A DNA stretch of 52,204 nucleotides, taken from contig UQTA01000016.1 of NCBI GenBank assembly GCA_900543885.1, forward strand, positions 1 through 52,204, read 5' to 3'. The notes beneath the pieces are model-generated. The model had not been told where the DNA came from. It saw nothing but the letters and a program-made list of their open reading frames with translations, and did no database searches. Position numbers and translations under genes: made by a program. This DNA is from an uncultured Clostridium sp. GTDB lineage: Bacteria; Bacillota; Clostridia; Lachnospirales; Lachnospiraceae. Below, one piece after another: positions 24,733 through 35,600 of this stretch (position 1 is its first letter; each line of letters opens with the position of its first letter).

Positions 24733-25185
24733 ATGAAAAAGTTTTTAGAAGAATTTAAAGCGTTTGCCTTAAAGGGAAACATGATCGACCTGGCTGTAGG
24801 TATGATCATTGGCAGTGCATTTACATCAATTGTTAATTCACTGGTCAATGATATTTTTATGCCGGTACTGAGTATTTTCACTGGAAAGATTGATTTTTCC
24901 AACATGTTTATTGCACTGGACGGAAACAAATATCCTACACTGGCAGCAGCCAATGAAGTGACAGCTACGATTAATTATGGTTCATTTATTACTCAGGCGA
25001 TCAATTTTATACTGATGGCTTTTGTAGTATTTATGGTTATTAAAGCGATCAACAAACTGGAAAAAATTGGAAAAGCTCCGGAAGCACCAAAGGCACCTAC
25101 AGAGAAAGAGTGTCCTTACTGCAAGAGCATGATCCCCATCAAAGCAGTTCGTTGCCCACATTGTACATCTGAACTGGAGAAATAA
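24733..25185 (+). CDS. mscL: large-conductance mechanosensitive channel with C-terminal zinc ribbon
   Basis: Emergency osmotic release channel of the inner membrane. TM1 is at about 18-48 (MIDLAVGMIIGSAFTSIVNS) and TM2 at about 85-110 (FILMAFVVFMVIKAINKL). The ATG at 24733 is chosen because GGAGG lies 8 bases ahead; this gives 150 residues instead of about 135-140 in the family. The extra C terminus holds two Cys pairs, CPYCKSMIPIKAVRCPHC, a zinc-ribbon pattern in place of the usual short charged tail. nrdG starts 2 bases after the stop, so the two are co-translated. Confidence 0.93.
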   Translation: MKKFLEEFKAFALKGNMIDLAVGMIIGSAFTSIVNSLVNDIFMPVLSIFTGKIDFSNMFIALDGNKYPTLAAANEVTATINYGSFITQAINFILMAFVVFMVIKAINKLEKIGKAPEAPKAPTEKECPYCKSMIPIKAVRCPHCTSELEK

Positions 25186-25187
25186 AT

Positions 25188-25682
25188 ATGCGTTACCATA
25201 ACATAACGAAAGACGATATGCTTAACGGAGAGGGGCTGCGGACTGTGCTTTGGGTGGCAGGCTGCAGCCACAATTGTCCTCAGTGTCATAATCCTGTGAC
25301 CTGGGATATAAATGGCGGCCTGGTTTTTGATGAGGCTGCAAAGGAAGAGCTTTTTGACGAACTGAAAAAAGACTATATTTCCGGTGTGACCTTCAGTGGC
25401 GGAGACCCGCTTCATGTAGAAAACCGGGAAGAGATCGGTAAACTGGCAAAAGAGATCCGTGAAACGTTTCCGGATAAGACCATATGGCTGTATACAGGCT
25501 ATGACTGGGAGGAAATCTGTGATCTATCCTTTCTTTCATGCATTGATGTGCTTGTTGACGGGGAATTTAAAATAGAAGAAAAGGACAACAATCTCCACTG
25601 GAAGGGAAGTGCCAATCAGAGGGTGATCGATGTGAAAGAATCACTGAAAACAGGAAAAGCACAGCTTTACAGAGAACAGTAA
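25188..25682 (+). CDS. nrdG: anaerobic ribonucleotide reductase activating protein (radical SAM)
   Basis: Installs the glycyl radical on NrdD using a 4Fe-4S cluster and S-adenosylmethionine. 164 residues, normal length. The cluster motif CSHNCPQCHNP fits CxxxCxxC, and the SAM-binding GG motif is in VTFSGGDPLH. It begins 2 bases after mscL, with the ribosome binding site inside the end of that gene (GGAGAAATAAAT). Expression therefore depends on the mscL promoter and possibly on the NrdR-like box at 24586. Confidence 0.96.
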   Translation: MRYHNITKDDMLNGEGLRTVLWVAGCSHNCPQCHNPVTWDINGGLVFDEAAKEELFDELKKDYISGVTFSGGDPLHVENREEIGKLAKEIRETFPDKTIWLYTGYDWEEICDLSFLSCIDVLVDGEFKIEEKDNNLHWKGSANQRVIDVKESLKTGKAQLYREQ

Positions 25683-25751
25683 GCAGATATAAGGTTAAAA
25701 GCAAGAAAACTGAAATACGAGAATACCACATCAGGAGTTAAACAAACGATT

Positions 25752-26273
25752 ATGGAAAGAATTGCAAAATTTCACAAAGTAAGCTATGAGCAGTTTGAAG
25801 GTGACTGGAAAGATACCTTTGGTCCTACAGATGCAGAAGAGATCAAACGTATTTACGAAGGATTGCGTCTGCCAGCCAGAGCCACTGCCGGTTCTGCGGG
25901 TTATGATCTTTATACACCAGTGGCACTGACCATCCGCCCAGGTGAAGTTGTAAAGATCCCCACCGGTATCCGTGTGGAAATGAATGATGGCTGGGTACTG
26001 GCTGTATTTCCAAGAAGCAGTCTGGGATTTAAGTATCGTTTACAGTTAAATAATACAGTAGGTATCATTGACAGTGACTATTTCTTCTCTGACAATGAGG
26101 GTCATATTTTCGTAAAACTGACCAATGATACAAAAGAGGATAAGACAGTAGAATTGGCAGAAGGCGCTGGTTTTGCACAGGGTATCTTCCTTCCATTTGG
26201 CATTACAGAAGATGATGACTGTACAGAAGTAAGAAACGGTGGCTTTGGAAGCACAGACAGTAAGAAGAATTAA
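25752..26273 (+). CDS. dut: dUTP diphosphatase
   Basis: Hydrolyses dUTP to dUMP, keeping uracil out of DNA and feeding thymidylate synthase. 173 residues. Trimeric dUTPase motifs are visible: SAGYDLYTP (motif 1), VFPRSSLGFKYR (motif 2), GIIDSDYFF (motif 3), and a Gly-rich GGFGSTD (motif 5) at the C terminus. The N-terminal 35 residues before motif 1 are longer than in the shortest family members. AGGAG lies 14 bases ahead of the ATG, which is a long spacing. thyA, its pathway partner, is at 36710. Confidence 0.93.
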   Translation: MERIAKFHKVSYEQFEGDWKDTFGPTDAEEIKRIYEGLRLPARATAGSAGYDLYTPVALTIRPGEVVKIPTGIRVEMNDGWVLAVFPRSSLGFKYRLQLNNTVGIIDSDYFFSDNEGHIFVKLTNDTKEDKTVELAEGAGFAQGIFLPFGITEDDDCTEVRNGGFGSTDSKKN

Positions 26274-26290
26274 AAGAAGCAGGAGAAATT

Positions 26291-27298
26291 ATGGGAAACA
26301 GACCTGTAAACAGAAGCAGGAAAAATACCGGACGTACCGGTTATTACAGAGAAAGAGGCAGGTCAGATACCTTAAGGCGGCGCAGAAGAAGAAATCGGCG
26401 CATAAAGGCGGCTTTTTTATGGTTAGTCTGCCTTGCATTCATTGCCTTACTCATTTTTGGAGCTGTAAAACTGGTGGGAAGATTTGCAGGTTCCGGAAAA
26501 GAACAGTTAAGGAAAGATGGCATTGAAAAGCTGAATTCCGGTGATCTGGAAGGAGCAGTGGCAGATTTTGATGCTGCTTTGGAAAAATCTGGAAATAAAT
26601 CCAATAAGCCTTCTGCATTTAACGCAGATGTGCTCTGGTACAGGGCAGAGGCAGAGCTTTTATTAAAAGATTATGAAGCGGCTTCTCATACCTATGATCT
26701 GATCACAGAGCAGGGAGGAGATAAGATCTCTTGTCTGTATATGAAGGCAATGTGTGCAGGGGCGTTAGAAGATAAAGATGCTGCTGTTTCTTATTACAGA
26801 GAAGCGCTGGGAATGGAAAAAGAAGGGAACCGCTCTGACGGATATGAGGAGGCTCTTACAGCAGCAGGATCTGCCTGTGTGAAAGCCCAGGATTTTGATA
26901 CAGCAAAAAGTCTTTATGAAGAGGCGTTAAACAGTGGGAAAACAGGAGAAAAACTGGAAAGCAGGATCTATAACCAGCTGGGCTTATGCCAGATGGCTGA
27001 GGAGGACTATGATACAGCTGCTGATTCGTTTGATAAGGGATATAATGCCCTGATCACAGGATATCAGGCTGGAACCGGGGCACAGTTAGATCAGGCGGCA
27101 GCTGCGGTTCCGGAAGGAGATACCCAGGGAATGGCACTTTTAAAGGAACTGGCTTATAACAAGGCAGTCTGCCTGGAATATAAACAGCAGTATAGTGCAG
27201 CTCAGACAGAGTTTGAACATTATATATCCGTATTTGGAGCAGATGAAAATGCCCAGCATGAGATCGACTTTTTAAAGACCAGACAGGAGGAAAGATAA
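26291..27298 (+). CDS. TPR-repeat protein with one N-terminal membrane helix
   Basis: 335 residues. A strongly basic cytoplasmic N terminus (about 1-38, with runs of arginine) is followed by one membrane helix (about 39-62, AAFLWLVCLAFIALLIFGAV) and an external region of tetratricopeptide repeats from about residue 70, for example KLNSGDLEGAVADFDAALE and AMCAGALEDKDAAVSYYREA. It probably acts as a scaffold for protein contacts at the membrane. GGAGAAATT precedes the ATG. hflX starts 4 bases after its stop; no function is assigned. Confidence 0.8.
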   Translation: MGNRPVNRSRKNTGRTGYYRERGRSDTLRRRRRRNRRIKAAFLWLVCLAFIALLIFGAVKLVGRFAGSGKEQLRKDGIEKLNSGDLEGAVADFDAALEKSGNKSNKPSAFNADVLWYRAEAELLLKDYEAASHTYDLITEQGGDKISCLYMKAMCAGALEDKDAAVSYYREALGMEKEGNRSDGYEEALTAAGSACVKAQDFDTAKSLYEEALNSGKTGEKLESRIYNQLGLCQMAEEDYDTAADSFDKGYNALITGYQAGTGAQLDQAAAAVPEGDTQGMALLKELAYNKAVCLEYKQQYSAAQTEFEHYISVFGADENAQHEIDFLKTRQEER

Positions 27299-27302
27299 AC
27301 CG

Positions 27303-28565
27303 GTGATTGATTTAAGGGAACTGGAAGAACGTGTAATACTGGCGGCGGTAAGCACCAGCGAGACAGATTTAGCAGAGAGCTCTCTGGATGAATTAAAAGA
27401 ACTGGCAGATACTGCCGGGGCAAAGACCGTAGGCCGGGTGATCCAGAACCGGGAAAGTATTCATCCGGGGACCTATCTGGGAAAAGGAAAACTTCAGGAA
27501 CTGCGGGAAATGCTTTATGAAACAGGAGCTACCGGCGTGATCTGTGATGATGAGCTTTCACCGGCCCAGTTAAAAAATCTGGAAGATATCCTGGATACAA
27601 AAGTTATGGACCGTACCATGGTCATTCTGGATATTTTCGCGGCCAGAGCCAATACAAGAGAAGGAAAGATACAGGTAGAGCTGGCACAGCTAAAATACAG
27701 GGCGATCCGTCTGGTGGGAATGCGTTCATCCCTTTCAAGACTGGGAGGCGGTATTGGTACAAGAGGACCCGGTGAGAAAAAGCTGGAGACAGACCGTCGT
27801 CTGATCCATCAGCGTATTGGACAGTTAAAGAAGGAACTGGAAGATGTAAAACGTCACCGTGAGGTTACAAGACAGCAGCGTGGAAAAGATCATGCATTAA
27901 CGGCTGCCATTGTAGGTTATACAAATGCAGGAAAATCTACGTTATTAAACCGTCTTACAGGCGCTGGGATCCTAGCAGAAGATAAGCTGTTTGCCACTTT
28001 GGATCCAACGACCAGAAGCTTTACTCTGGCAGACGGCCAGCAGATCCTTCTCACCGATACCGTTGGATTTATCAACAAACTGCCTCATCATCTGGTGGAA
28101 GCATTTAAAAGTACCCTGGAAGAGGCACGTTACTGCGATATTATCCTTAATGTAGTGGACTGCTCGGATCCCCAGATGGACATGCATATGCATGTAGTAA
28201 AAGAAACGCTGCGTGAACTGGGAATTACAGATAAGACCGTTGTCACTGTGTTTAACAAAACAGATAAACTGGAAGAGAGCGGTCTGCCCATTCCAAGAGA
28301 TTTTTCTGCAGATCATCAGGTGCGCATTTCTGCCAGAAACGGGGATGGACTTTGTGAACTGGAAGAGATACTGGGATCGATCATCCGCAGCAGGAGAGTT
28401 TACCTGGAAAAGGTATATCCCTATGACCAGGCGGGAAAGCTGCAGACCATACGTAAATATGGACAGATGCTTTCAGAAGAATATACAGAAGAAGGCATAA
28501 AGGTAACAGCCTATGTACCGGCAGAAATGTTTGCAGGGCTGTATACGGATGTGCCAGAAAAATAG
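27303..28565 (+). CDS. hflX: ribosome-splitting GTPase HflX
   Basis: GTPase that binds the 50S subunit and rescues stalled ribosomes. 420 residues: an N-terminal domain (about 1-190) with GGGIGTRGPGEKKLETDRR, and a G domain (about 195-360) with G1 GYTNAGKSTLLN, G3 DTVGF and G4 NKTDK. The start codon is GTG at 27303, 4 bases after the TPR gene, with AGGAGG at 27285-27290. The HflX-type C-terminal tail is short but present. A terminator follows at 28583. Confidence 0.95.
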   Translation: MIDLRELEERVILAAVSTSETDLAESSLDELKELADTAGAKTVGRVIQNRESIHPGTYLGKGKLQELREMLYETGATGVICDDELSPAQLKNLEDILDTKVMDRTMVILDIFAARANTREGKIQVELAQLKYRAIRLVGMRSSLSRLGGGIGTRGPGEKKLETDRRLIHQRIGQLKKELEDVKRHREVTRQQRGKDHALTAAIVGYTNAGKSTLLNRLTGAGILAEDKLFATLDPTTRSFTLADGQQILLTDTVGFINKLPHHLVEAFKSTLEEARYCDIILNVVDCSDPQMDMHMHVVKETLRELGITDKTVVTVFNKTDKLEESGLPIPRDFSADHQVRISARNGDGLCELEEILGSIIRSRRVYLEKVYPYDQAGKLQTIRKYGQMLSEEYTEEGIKVTAYVPAEMFAGLYTDVPEK

Positions 28566-28582
28566 AGGTTAATGGATAGAAG

Positions 28583-28632
28583 AAAAGGGGGCTGTTGCAA
28601 AATGCAGGTTATATTTTGCGACAGCCCCTTTA
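28583..28632. terminator. GGGGCTGT-type terminator after hflX
   Basis: GGGGCTGTTGCAAAAT pairs with ATTTTGCGACAGCCCC (one mismatch) and is followed by TTT. The A-rich 5' side makes it usable for the convergent gene as well. The same stem consensus recurs at 52010-52060 after prs. Confidence 0.75.
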
Positions 28633-28683
28633 TGCACTTTCGTGCATTTTCAAAGGAGAGCATGAAAAAAGAGATCAGAAAGA

Positions 28684-29109
28684 TCACCTGCGGGCTTTTA
28701 AAAGTGCTGTATCCACTGCTTTTAAAAGAGCAGAGCAGGTATAGCGGGAAGACTCCGGAAAGGCCAGATTTTTTGTAGACTGGGTGTTTAAAATCTGAGG
28801 AGCCAGTTCTTCCATGGACGGCTGCATCAAGGGATACATGGTGGAAACGGCTTCATTTAAATGCACCAGGCTTACATCTAAGATCTGGTCACTGTCAACA
28901 GTGACTTCTACATTTACCTGTTCATTTCCAAGGGTAAGACTGGCGCTGTAAAGGCCGGGTATGTAGAGACTGGCAGATGAAGAAGCTTTTTTTGCAGGCC
29001 GGAACATAATGAAACACAGGATCAGTAAGAGAAGAGCAAGACCAATAAAAATGCCGGTGTAGATAACTTCCTTCATCCGCAGCACAACGATCTTTGTCTT
29101 TGAACTCAT
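28684..29109 (-). CDS. small membrane-anchored protein, degenerate FMN-binding-domain-like
   Basis: 141 residues: one N-terminal membrane helix (about 16-40, TGIFIGLALLLLILCFIMF) and an external domain whose order resembles the FMN-binding domain family: YSASLTLGNEQVNVEVTVDS, then ILDVSLVHLNEA, then a C-terminal ALLKAVDTALLKA helix. The SGAT motif used for covalent flavin attachment is absent (SSRYTCSAL stands there), so flavin binding is doubtful. AGAGG precedes the ATG. It is divergent from addB and convergent with hflX. Confidence 0.65.
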   Translation of the reverse strand: MSSKTKIVVLRMKEVIYTGIFIGLALLLLILCFIMFRPAKKASSSASLYIPGLYSASLTLGNEQVNVEVTVDSDQILDVSLVHLNEAVSTMYPLMQPSMEELAPQILNTQSTKNLAFPESSRYTCSALLKAVDTALLKARR

Positions 29110-29162
29110 AGGAAAGACCTCTGGGGGAATTTGTTACAACATATGAAAGGAAAGGTAAAAAT

Positions 29163-32100
29163 ATGTCATTGCAGTTTATTGCAGGAGGCAGCGGCTCCGG
29201 AAAAACAAGATATCTTTATGAGAAAGTAATAAAAGAATCCATGGAACATCCGGATATACAATATCTTTTTATTGTACCTGAGCAGTATACCATGCAGACA
29301 CAGAAAGAATTGGTGCGCCTGCATCCCAGACATGGACTTTTTAATATTGATGTCTTAAGCTTTAAACGTTTGGCATACCGGGTATTTGAGGATGTGGGAG
29401 TGCAGCTTCCAGTGGTCCTTGACGATATGGGTAAATCTATGGTCATCCGCAAAGTAGCGGGAAAACTGAAAAAAGATTTAAAACTATATGGGGGGCATCT
29501 GGAACAGCCTGGTTTTATCAGTCAGTTAAAATCACAGATCTCAGAGCTGAGCCAGTATGGCGTCAGCGCAGAAGATCTGGAAATGGTAGAAGGAGAAACA
29601 GACCGCACCCTTTTAAAGGAAAAACTGGGAGATTTAAAGACCATATATAAAGGATTCAAAGATTATATAGAATCCCATTATATTACGGAAGAGGAGATCC
29701 TGGATATTTTATGCAGGAAACTGCCTCAGTGGGAACCGTTAAAAAGCAGTGTTATCTTACTGGATGGTTATACAGGCTTTACGCCGGTTCAGTACCGCCT
29801 GGCAGAGCTGTTTATGCTTCATGCAAGAGAAGTTTTATGCTGTATCACGGCAGATTCAAGGGAAATACTGTATAAAGAATGCAGCATACAGCACTTATTT
29901 TATATGGGGCGCCATACAGTGTGCAGATTAAAGAAAATGGCAGAGGAACACCATATTCCGGTAGAAAAAGAAATATGGTGCGATCACCGCCCGGCCTGGC
30001 GGTTTAAGGACAGCAGGGAGCTGGATTTTCTGGAGCAGAATCTGTACCGTTATACTGGAAAAATATGGGAAAAACAGCCAGAAGATATTCTGATCTACAG
30101 AGGGAAAAATCCTGCACAGGAAACGTCCTATGTGTGCAGCTGCATCAATGAAAAGGTGCAGAAAGAGGGCCTGCGATACCGGGATATGGCTGTGATTACC
30201 GGGGATCTGGCTTCTTATGGAAAAGAGATCGCCCATCGTTTTGATGAGGCCGGCATTCCCTACTTTTTAGATGACAAGAAAAGTATTTTGGAAAATCCCT
30301 TCATTGAGCTTATAAGAGCAGCTTTGGAGGCAGTAAAAGACTGCTCTTATGAGAGTATTTTCAGGTATTTAAAAACAGGCTTTGTCTATGATGAGCAGTA
30401 TCCGGCAGATAAGATGCAGGTATTTACAGACCGTATGGAAAATTATGCCAGAGCTTTAGGCATACGAGGCTGGAAAAACTGGGATATGACCTGGGAGAAA
30501 CCATGCAGAGGTGGAGAAAGAGTGAATCTGGATGAATTGAATGAATTTCGCATATGGGTGCTGGAACCATTGAAAACATTACGGCAGGCTTTTAAAGAGG
30601 AAAATGCAACGATTTCTTCCGTCACAACGGTTTTGCGTCAGGTTCTTGAAGCAATGAAGCTGGAAGAAAAGCTGGAAAGTTTCAGCGCTTATTTCCTGGA
30701 ACGGAAAGAGCCGGGAGATGAGAACCGCGCAAGAGAATACAGCCAGGTTTATGAGCGGGTCATGGAGCTTTTAGAACGTTTAGAGGGATTGCTGGGAGAA
30801 GAAAAGGCGGATATGAAAAATTATATCCAGATCCTTGATGCCGGTTTTGAGGAGATAAAGATCGGCGTACTCCCTGCAACTGCGGATCAGGTGATGATCG
30901 GTGATATTACCCGAAGCCGTTTAGAAGCTGTAAAAGTCTTATTTTTTACCGGTGTCAACGAAGGCATTGTTCCACAGAGAAAAGCAGGGGGAAGTCTGTT
31001 AAATGACGGAGACCGGGAGGTATTTAAGAGTCTGCATATGGAGCTGGCGCCTACTGCAAGGGAAGAAGGCTGTATCCAGAAATTTTATCTGTATCTTATG
31101 CTTTCTAAGCCATCGGATCAGCTGGTGCTTACTTATGCGGCTGTGAACAGTCAGGGAAAAAGTGCTCATCCTTCAAGCCTTGTAGGAGAGATACGAAAAC
31201 TGTTTCCCAAACTGGTTCAGATGGAAGAATCCACTATGGAGCATTCTGTGTGGACGGCCAGAGATGGTTTACAGCAGTTGATCGCAGGCCTTCGGGAAGC
31301 AGGGGATAAAAACCTGGAGCAGCTAAAAGAGGCTCAGGGAGAATTTCTAGAACTGTTTTCCAGGTTTTATGGAAAAGAAGAGTATAAAAAGCTGGTGGAA
31401 AAACTGACAGATGCAGCCTTTTTTGTCTATGAAGATAAGGGAATCGGACGTGAGGCAGCCAGAGCTCTTTATGGACAGAATTTACAGGGAAGTGTTACAA
31501 GGCTGGAGCAGTTTGCAGCCTGTGCCTATGCCCATTTCTTAAAGTATGGTCTGGAATTAATGGAGCGTCAGGAGTATCAGCTGGAGGCAGTGGACATGGG
31601 CAACCTGTTCCACCAGTCATTGGATCAATGTTTTGAGGTGATCCACGAAAATGGTCTGGATTGGAGTAATATTACAGAGGAAGAGCGGAAAAAACTGGTA
31701 AAAAAGTGTGTGGATCAGGTAACAGCACAGTACGGAAATACCATTATGTCCAGTTCTGCCAGAAATACCTATCTGGCAAAGCGTGTAGAGCGTATTACGG
31801 ATCGCACCATCTGGGCATTGGCGGAGCAGGTAAAGAAAGGGGATTTTGTACCTTCTGGCTTTGAGGTTTCATTTTCTGCCATCGACAATTTAAAGGCAAT
31901 GAAGATCCGCCTGTCAGAAGATGAAGAACTGCTGTTAAAGGGCCGGATCGACCGTTTGGATCTTTGTGAAGATGAAAAACATGTATATGTAAAGATCATT
32001 GATTATAAGTCGGGAAATACTTCTTTTGATCTTGCGGCGCTGTATTATGGACTTCAGCTGCAGCTGGTGGTCTATATGGACGCAGCTCTGGAAATGGAGG

Positions 32101-32639
32101 AGCGGAAGCATCCGGAAAAGACGGCAGTTCCAGCAGGGATCTTTTATTATAATATTAAAGATCCCATGGTTAAAAAAGAAGGAGAAATGACACCGGAGGA
32201 GATCGAAAAGCAGATTTTAAAGCAGCTGCGTATGAATGGACTGGTAAACAGTGATCTGGAGGTGATCCATCACCTGGACAGGGAGATACAGAAAGAGTCA
32301 GATGTAATACCGGTTGCAGTCAAAGACGGTTATGTGCAGGAGGCCAAATCCAGTGTAGCAGGGCAAAAACGCTTTGACGCCCTGCGCCGCTATGTGGGAA
32401 GCCGTTTAAAACGTTCCGGGCAGTCTATTTTAAAGGGAGAAAATGGACTTCTGCCTTACAAAGACGGAGATCGTACGGCTTGTGATTATTGTCCCTATCA
32501 TGCAGTCTGCGGTTTTGATACAAAAACAGCGGGATATGGTTTCAGACGTCTGCGTTCCATGAAGCCGGAAGAAGTATGGCAGGAAATTGAGGAAAATTGC
32601 GGTATGAAAGAAAATAAAAAGGGAGAAGGGAATGAATAG
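29163..32639 (+). CDS. addB: ATP-dependent helicase/nuclease subunit B
   Basis: Subunit of the AddAB complex that resects double-strand breaks for RecA. 1158 residues: N-terminal Walker A GGSGSGKTRY, a helicase-like core, and a C-terminal RecB-type nuclease with VKIIDYKSG. The four Fe-S cluster cysteines can be placed at 787 (AACAYAHF), 1107, 1110 and 1116 (CDYCPYHAVC), so the cluster is intact. addA follows after 3 bases, so the pair is coupled. Confidence 0.96.
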   Translation: MSLQFIAGGSGSGKTRYLYEKVIKESMEHPDIQYLFIVPEQYTMQTQKELVRLHPRHGLFNIDVLSFKRLAYRVFEDVGVQLPVVLDDMGKSMVIRKVAGKLKKDLKLYGGHLEQPGFISQLKSQISELSQYGVSAEDLEMVEGETDRTLLKEKLGDLKTIYKGFKDYIESHYITEEEILDILCRKLPQWEPLKSSVILLDGYTGFTPVQYRLAELFMLHAREVLCCITADSREILYKECSIQHLFYMGRHTVCRLKKMAEEHHIPVEKEIWCDHRPAWRFKDSRELDFLEQNLYRYTGKIWEKQPEDILIYRGKNPAQETSYVCSCINEKVQKEGLRYRDMAVITGDLASYGKEIAHRFDEAGIPYFLDDKKSILENPFIELIRAALEAVKDCSYESIFRYLKTGFVYDEQYPADKMQVFTDRMENYARALGIRGWKNWDMTWEKPCRGGERVNLDELNEFRIWVLEPLKTLRQAFKEENATISSVTTVLRQVLEAMKLEEKLESFSAYFLERKEPGDENRAREYSQVYERVMELLERLEGLLGEEKADMKNYIQILDAGFEEIKIGVLPATADQVMIGDITRSRLEAVKVLFFTGVNEGIVPQRKAGGSLLNDGDREVFKSLHMELAPTAREEGCIQKFYLYLMLSKPSDQLVLTYAAVNSQGKSAHPSSLVGEIRKLFPKLVQMEESTMEHSVWTARDGLQQLIAGLREAGDKNLEQLKEAQGEFLELFSRFYGKEEYKKLVEKLTDAAFFVYEDKGIGREAARALYGQNLQGSVTRLEQFAACAYAHFLKYGLELMERQEYQLEAVDMGNLFHQSLDQCFEVIHENGLDWSNITEEERKKLVKKCVDQVTAQYGNTIMSSSARNTYLAKRVERITDRTIWALAEQVKKGDFVPSGFEVSFSAIDNLKAMKIRLSEDEELLLKGRIDRLDLCEDEKHVYVKIIDYKSGNTSFDLAALYYGLQLQLVVYMDAALEMEERKHPEKTAVPAGIFYYNIKDPMVKKEGEMTPEEIEKQILKQLRMNGLVNSDLEVIHHLDREIQKESDVIPVAVKDGYVQEAKSSVAGQKRFDALRRYVGSRLKRSGQSILKGENGLLPYKDGDRTACDYCPYHAVCGFDTKTAGYGFRRLRSMKPEEVWQEIEENCGMKENKKGEGNE

Positions 32640-32642
32640 ACA

Positions 32643-35600
32643 ATGAAATGGACCGAAAAACAGCAGCAGGTCATAGACAGCCGAAACAGAAACCTGCTTG
32701 TATCAGCGGCAGCAGGAAGCGGAAAAACAGCAGTACTGGTGGAACGTATTATCTCCATGATCAGTGAAGGCCCTTCTCCTTTGAATATTGACCAGCTTCT
32801 TGTAATGACTTTTACCAATGCGGCTGCTTCTGAGATGAGGGAACGTATTGGCGGGGCAGTGGATAAAAAACTGAAGGAAGATCCGGGAAATGAACATCTC
32901 TGGCTTCAGGCAGCGCTGATCCCACAGGCAAAGATCATGACCATTGACAGCTTTTGCCTGGAATTGATCCGGGATCACTATAATACACTGGATATTGATC
33001 CTGCGTTTCGTATTGGTGATGAAGGAGAACTGACCCTTTTAAAAGGGGATGTAATGGAACAGGTGCTGGAGAGCTGCTATGAGGAAGCAGATGATGCATT
33101 TATCCGGTTTTCCGAGCAGTTTGGAGGCGGAAAATCCGACAAGGCAATGGAAGATGTGATCTTACAGGCCTGGCAGTTTTCTCAAAGCCATCCATGGCCG
33201 GATGAATGGCTTTTATGGTGCAGACAGCAGATGGAGGCAGAGTCAGCAGGAGATCTGGATTCCAGTGTGTGGATGCAGTTTTTATTAAAAGATATAAGCC
33301 TTCAGATGGAAGAGCTGGCGGCGCAGGCAGAGGAAGCCTTAGAGACAGCCAGAGAAGAAAACGGACCGCTGGTGTATGAGCCTATGCTGATGAATGATAT
33401 AAGCCGTTTAAAAAAGATCAAAGAGGCGGCAGATACAGGCTCTTTTGCAGCTTTTTACCAGGCGGCATCACAGCTTAGCTTTGATCGTCTTGCGGCAGCC
33501 AGAGGGAAAGATATTGATCCGGATAAAAAAGCATTTGTAAGTGAGATCCGTACCAGGGTGAAAAAGACAGCGGAAAAATGCCGGGATACTTACGCAAGCC
33601 AGTCACAGGAAGAGGCAGCACAGGGAATACGCAATACGAAAACAGTGATAAATGTGCTGTTAGATATGGTAAAGCGGTTTGATACTGCTTATACAGAAGC
33701 CAAAAGAGAGAGAAATGTGCTGGATTTTAATGATCTGGAGCATCTGGCCTTAAAGGTACTGGTGGAAAAGGAAAAATGCATTGAAGACGGGGATCATGTT
33801 GTAAAAAATCAGGAAAATGACATTCTGCGTCCATCTGCTGCCGCAATAGAATTAAGTGAGCAGTATGAGGAAATTTTAGTAGATGAATACCAGGACAGCA
33901 ACCTGGTACAGGAGATGCTGATTCGAAGCATTTCCAGGGAGCGCACAGGACGGCCAAATGTATTTATGGTAGGTGATGTAAAACAGAGTATTTACCGTTT
34001 CCGTCTGGCAAGACCGGAACTGTTTATGGAAAAATATAATACCTATACCAGAGATGAAAGCAGCCATCAGATGATCGAACTGCAGCAGAACTTCAGAAGC
34101 CGTGCCAGCGTACTTACCTGCATTAATGACATTTTCTATCAGATCATGACAAAAAATCTGGGAGGTATCCGCTATACCAGTGAAACGGCTTTGTATCCGG
34201 GGGCAGAATTTGAAGAAACCGATAAAAAAGCAGGGATACCGGTACAGCTTCTGGTGGCTGATACAGGCTCAGAAGCTTTTAAGCAGCTGGATGAAGATAT
34301 GGCAGATTATACAGCAAGAGAACTGGAAGCCAAAATGATCGCAGAGCGGATCAAAAGCTTTACAGATGAAAAAAACGGGCTGTATGTATGGGATAAGGAG
34401 GCACTCAGTTACAGGAAAGCCTGCTATAAAGATATGGTCATACTGCTTCGAAGTATGAGCGGCTGGTCGGAGGTATTTGTAAATGTACTTATGAATGAAG
34501 GAATACCGGCTGTTGCCCAGACCAGAACCGGCTATTTTGCTACCACAGAGGTAGAGACTGTGCTCAGCCTGCTGTCTGTTATTGATAATCCGATGCAGGA
34601 TATTCCTATGGCTGCAGTTTTACGTTCTCCCATCATCGGTATGAATGATAATGAAATGGCGTGGATGATGGCGGCCTATAAGCGTTTTACGGAAAAGAAC
34701 CAGGACAGAGGCGTATATGCAGCGTGGAAGCTGTGGGAAGAGTGCAGATGTCAGGAGAGATCTGCGGATGAAATAAAAAATGGTGTGGCAGTTGGCCGTG
34801 TAAAGGTGCCGGAAGATATTGCGGATTCTATCTGGGAAAAACTGGAAAGATTTGCAGCTCTTGTAGAAGAACTGCGTCAGGATGCCAGATATCTTCCTGT
34901 CCATGAGTTATTGTATCAGATTTACGGGAAAACAGGCTATTACGATTATGTTGCGTCCATGCCTGCCGGAAAGACCCGCAGTGCAAATCTGGATATGCTG
35001 GCGGAGAAGGCAGCTGCTTATGCGTCCACCAGCTACAGAGGTTTATTCCATTTTGTAAGATATATTGAAAAGCTGAAGAAGTATGATACAGATTTCGGAG
35101 AAGCTTCCTCTGGGGATGAGGAAGATTCCGTGCGTATTATGAGTATCCATAAAAGCAAAGGCCTGGAATTTCCTGTGGTATTTTTAGCCGGAATGGGAAA
35201 GAAATTTAATAAGCAGGATGCCTATGGTCAGCTGCTTTTAGATGCAGATCTGGGAGCGGCTGCAGATGAAATGGATCTGGATCTGCGAACAAAAGCCCCT
35301 ACCATTAAAAAGCTGGCCATCAAACGGCGTATGGAGTTAGAATCCATGGGGGAAGAACTTCGGGTGCTTTATGTTGCCATGACCCGCGCAAAAGAAGTGC
35401 TGGTGATGACGGGAACGGATCGTTCTTTGGAAAGTAAAATGGAAAAATGGTCGCAGCTTACATTAACAGATGGCCAGATCCCATATACGATCCTTGCATC
35501 AGCATCCTCATTTTTGGATTGGGTACTCATGTCCAGGTCTGCTGTACCGGCGGGACATATGGAGATGACGCAGGTACGTCTTGATGAGCTGATCGGTCAG

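Noticed and set aside
28572..28778. 68-codon plus-strand frame after hflX
   Set aside because: It runs through the terminator stem and antisense to the small membrane protein gene; no similarity.
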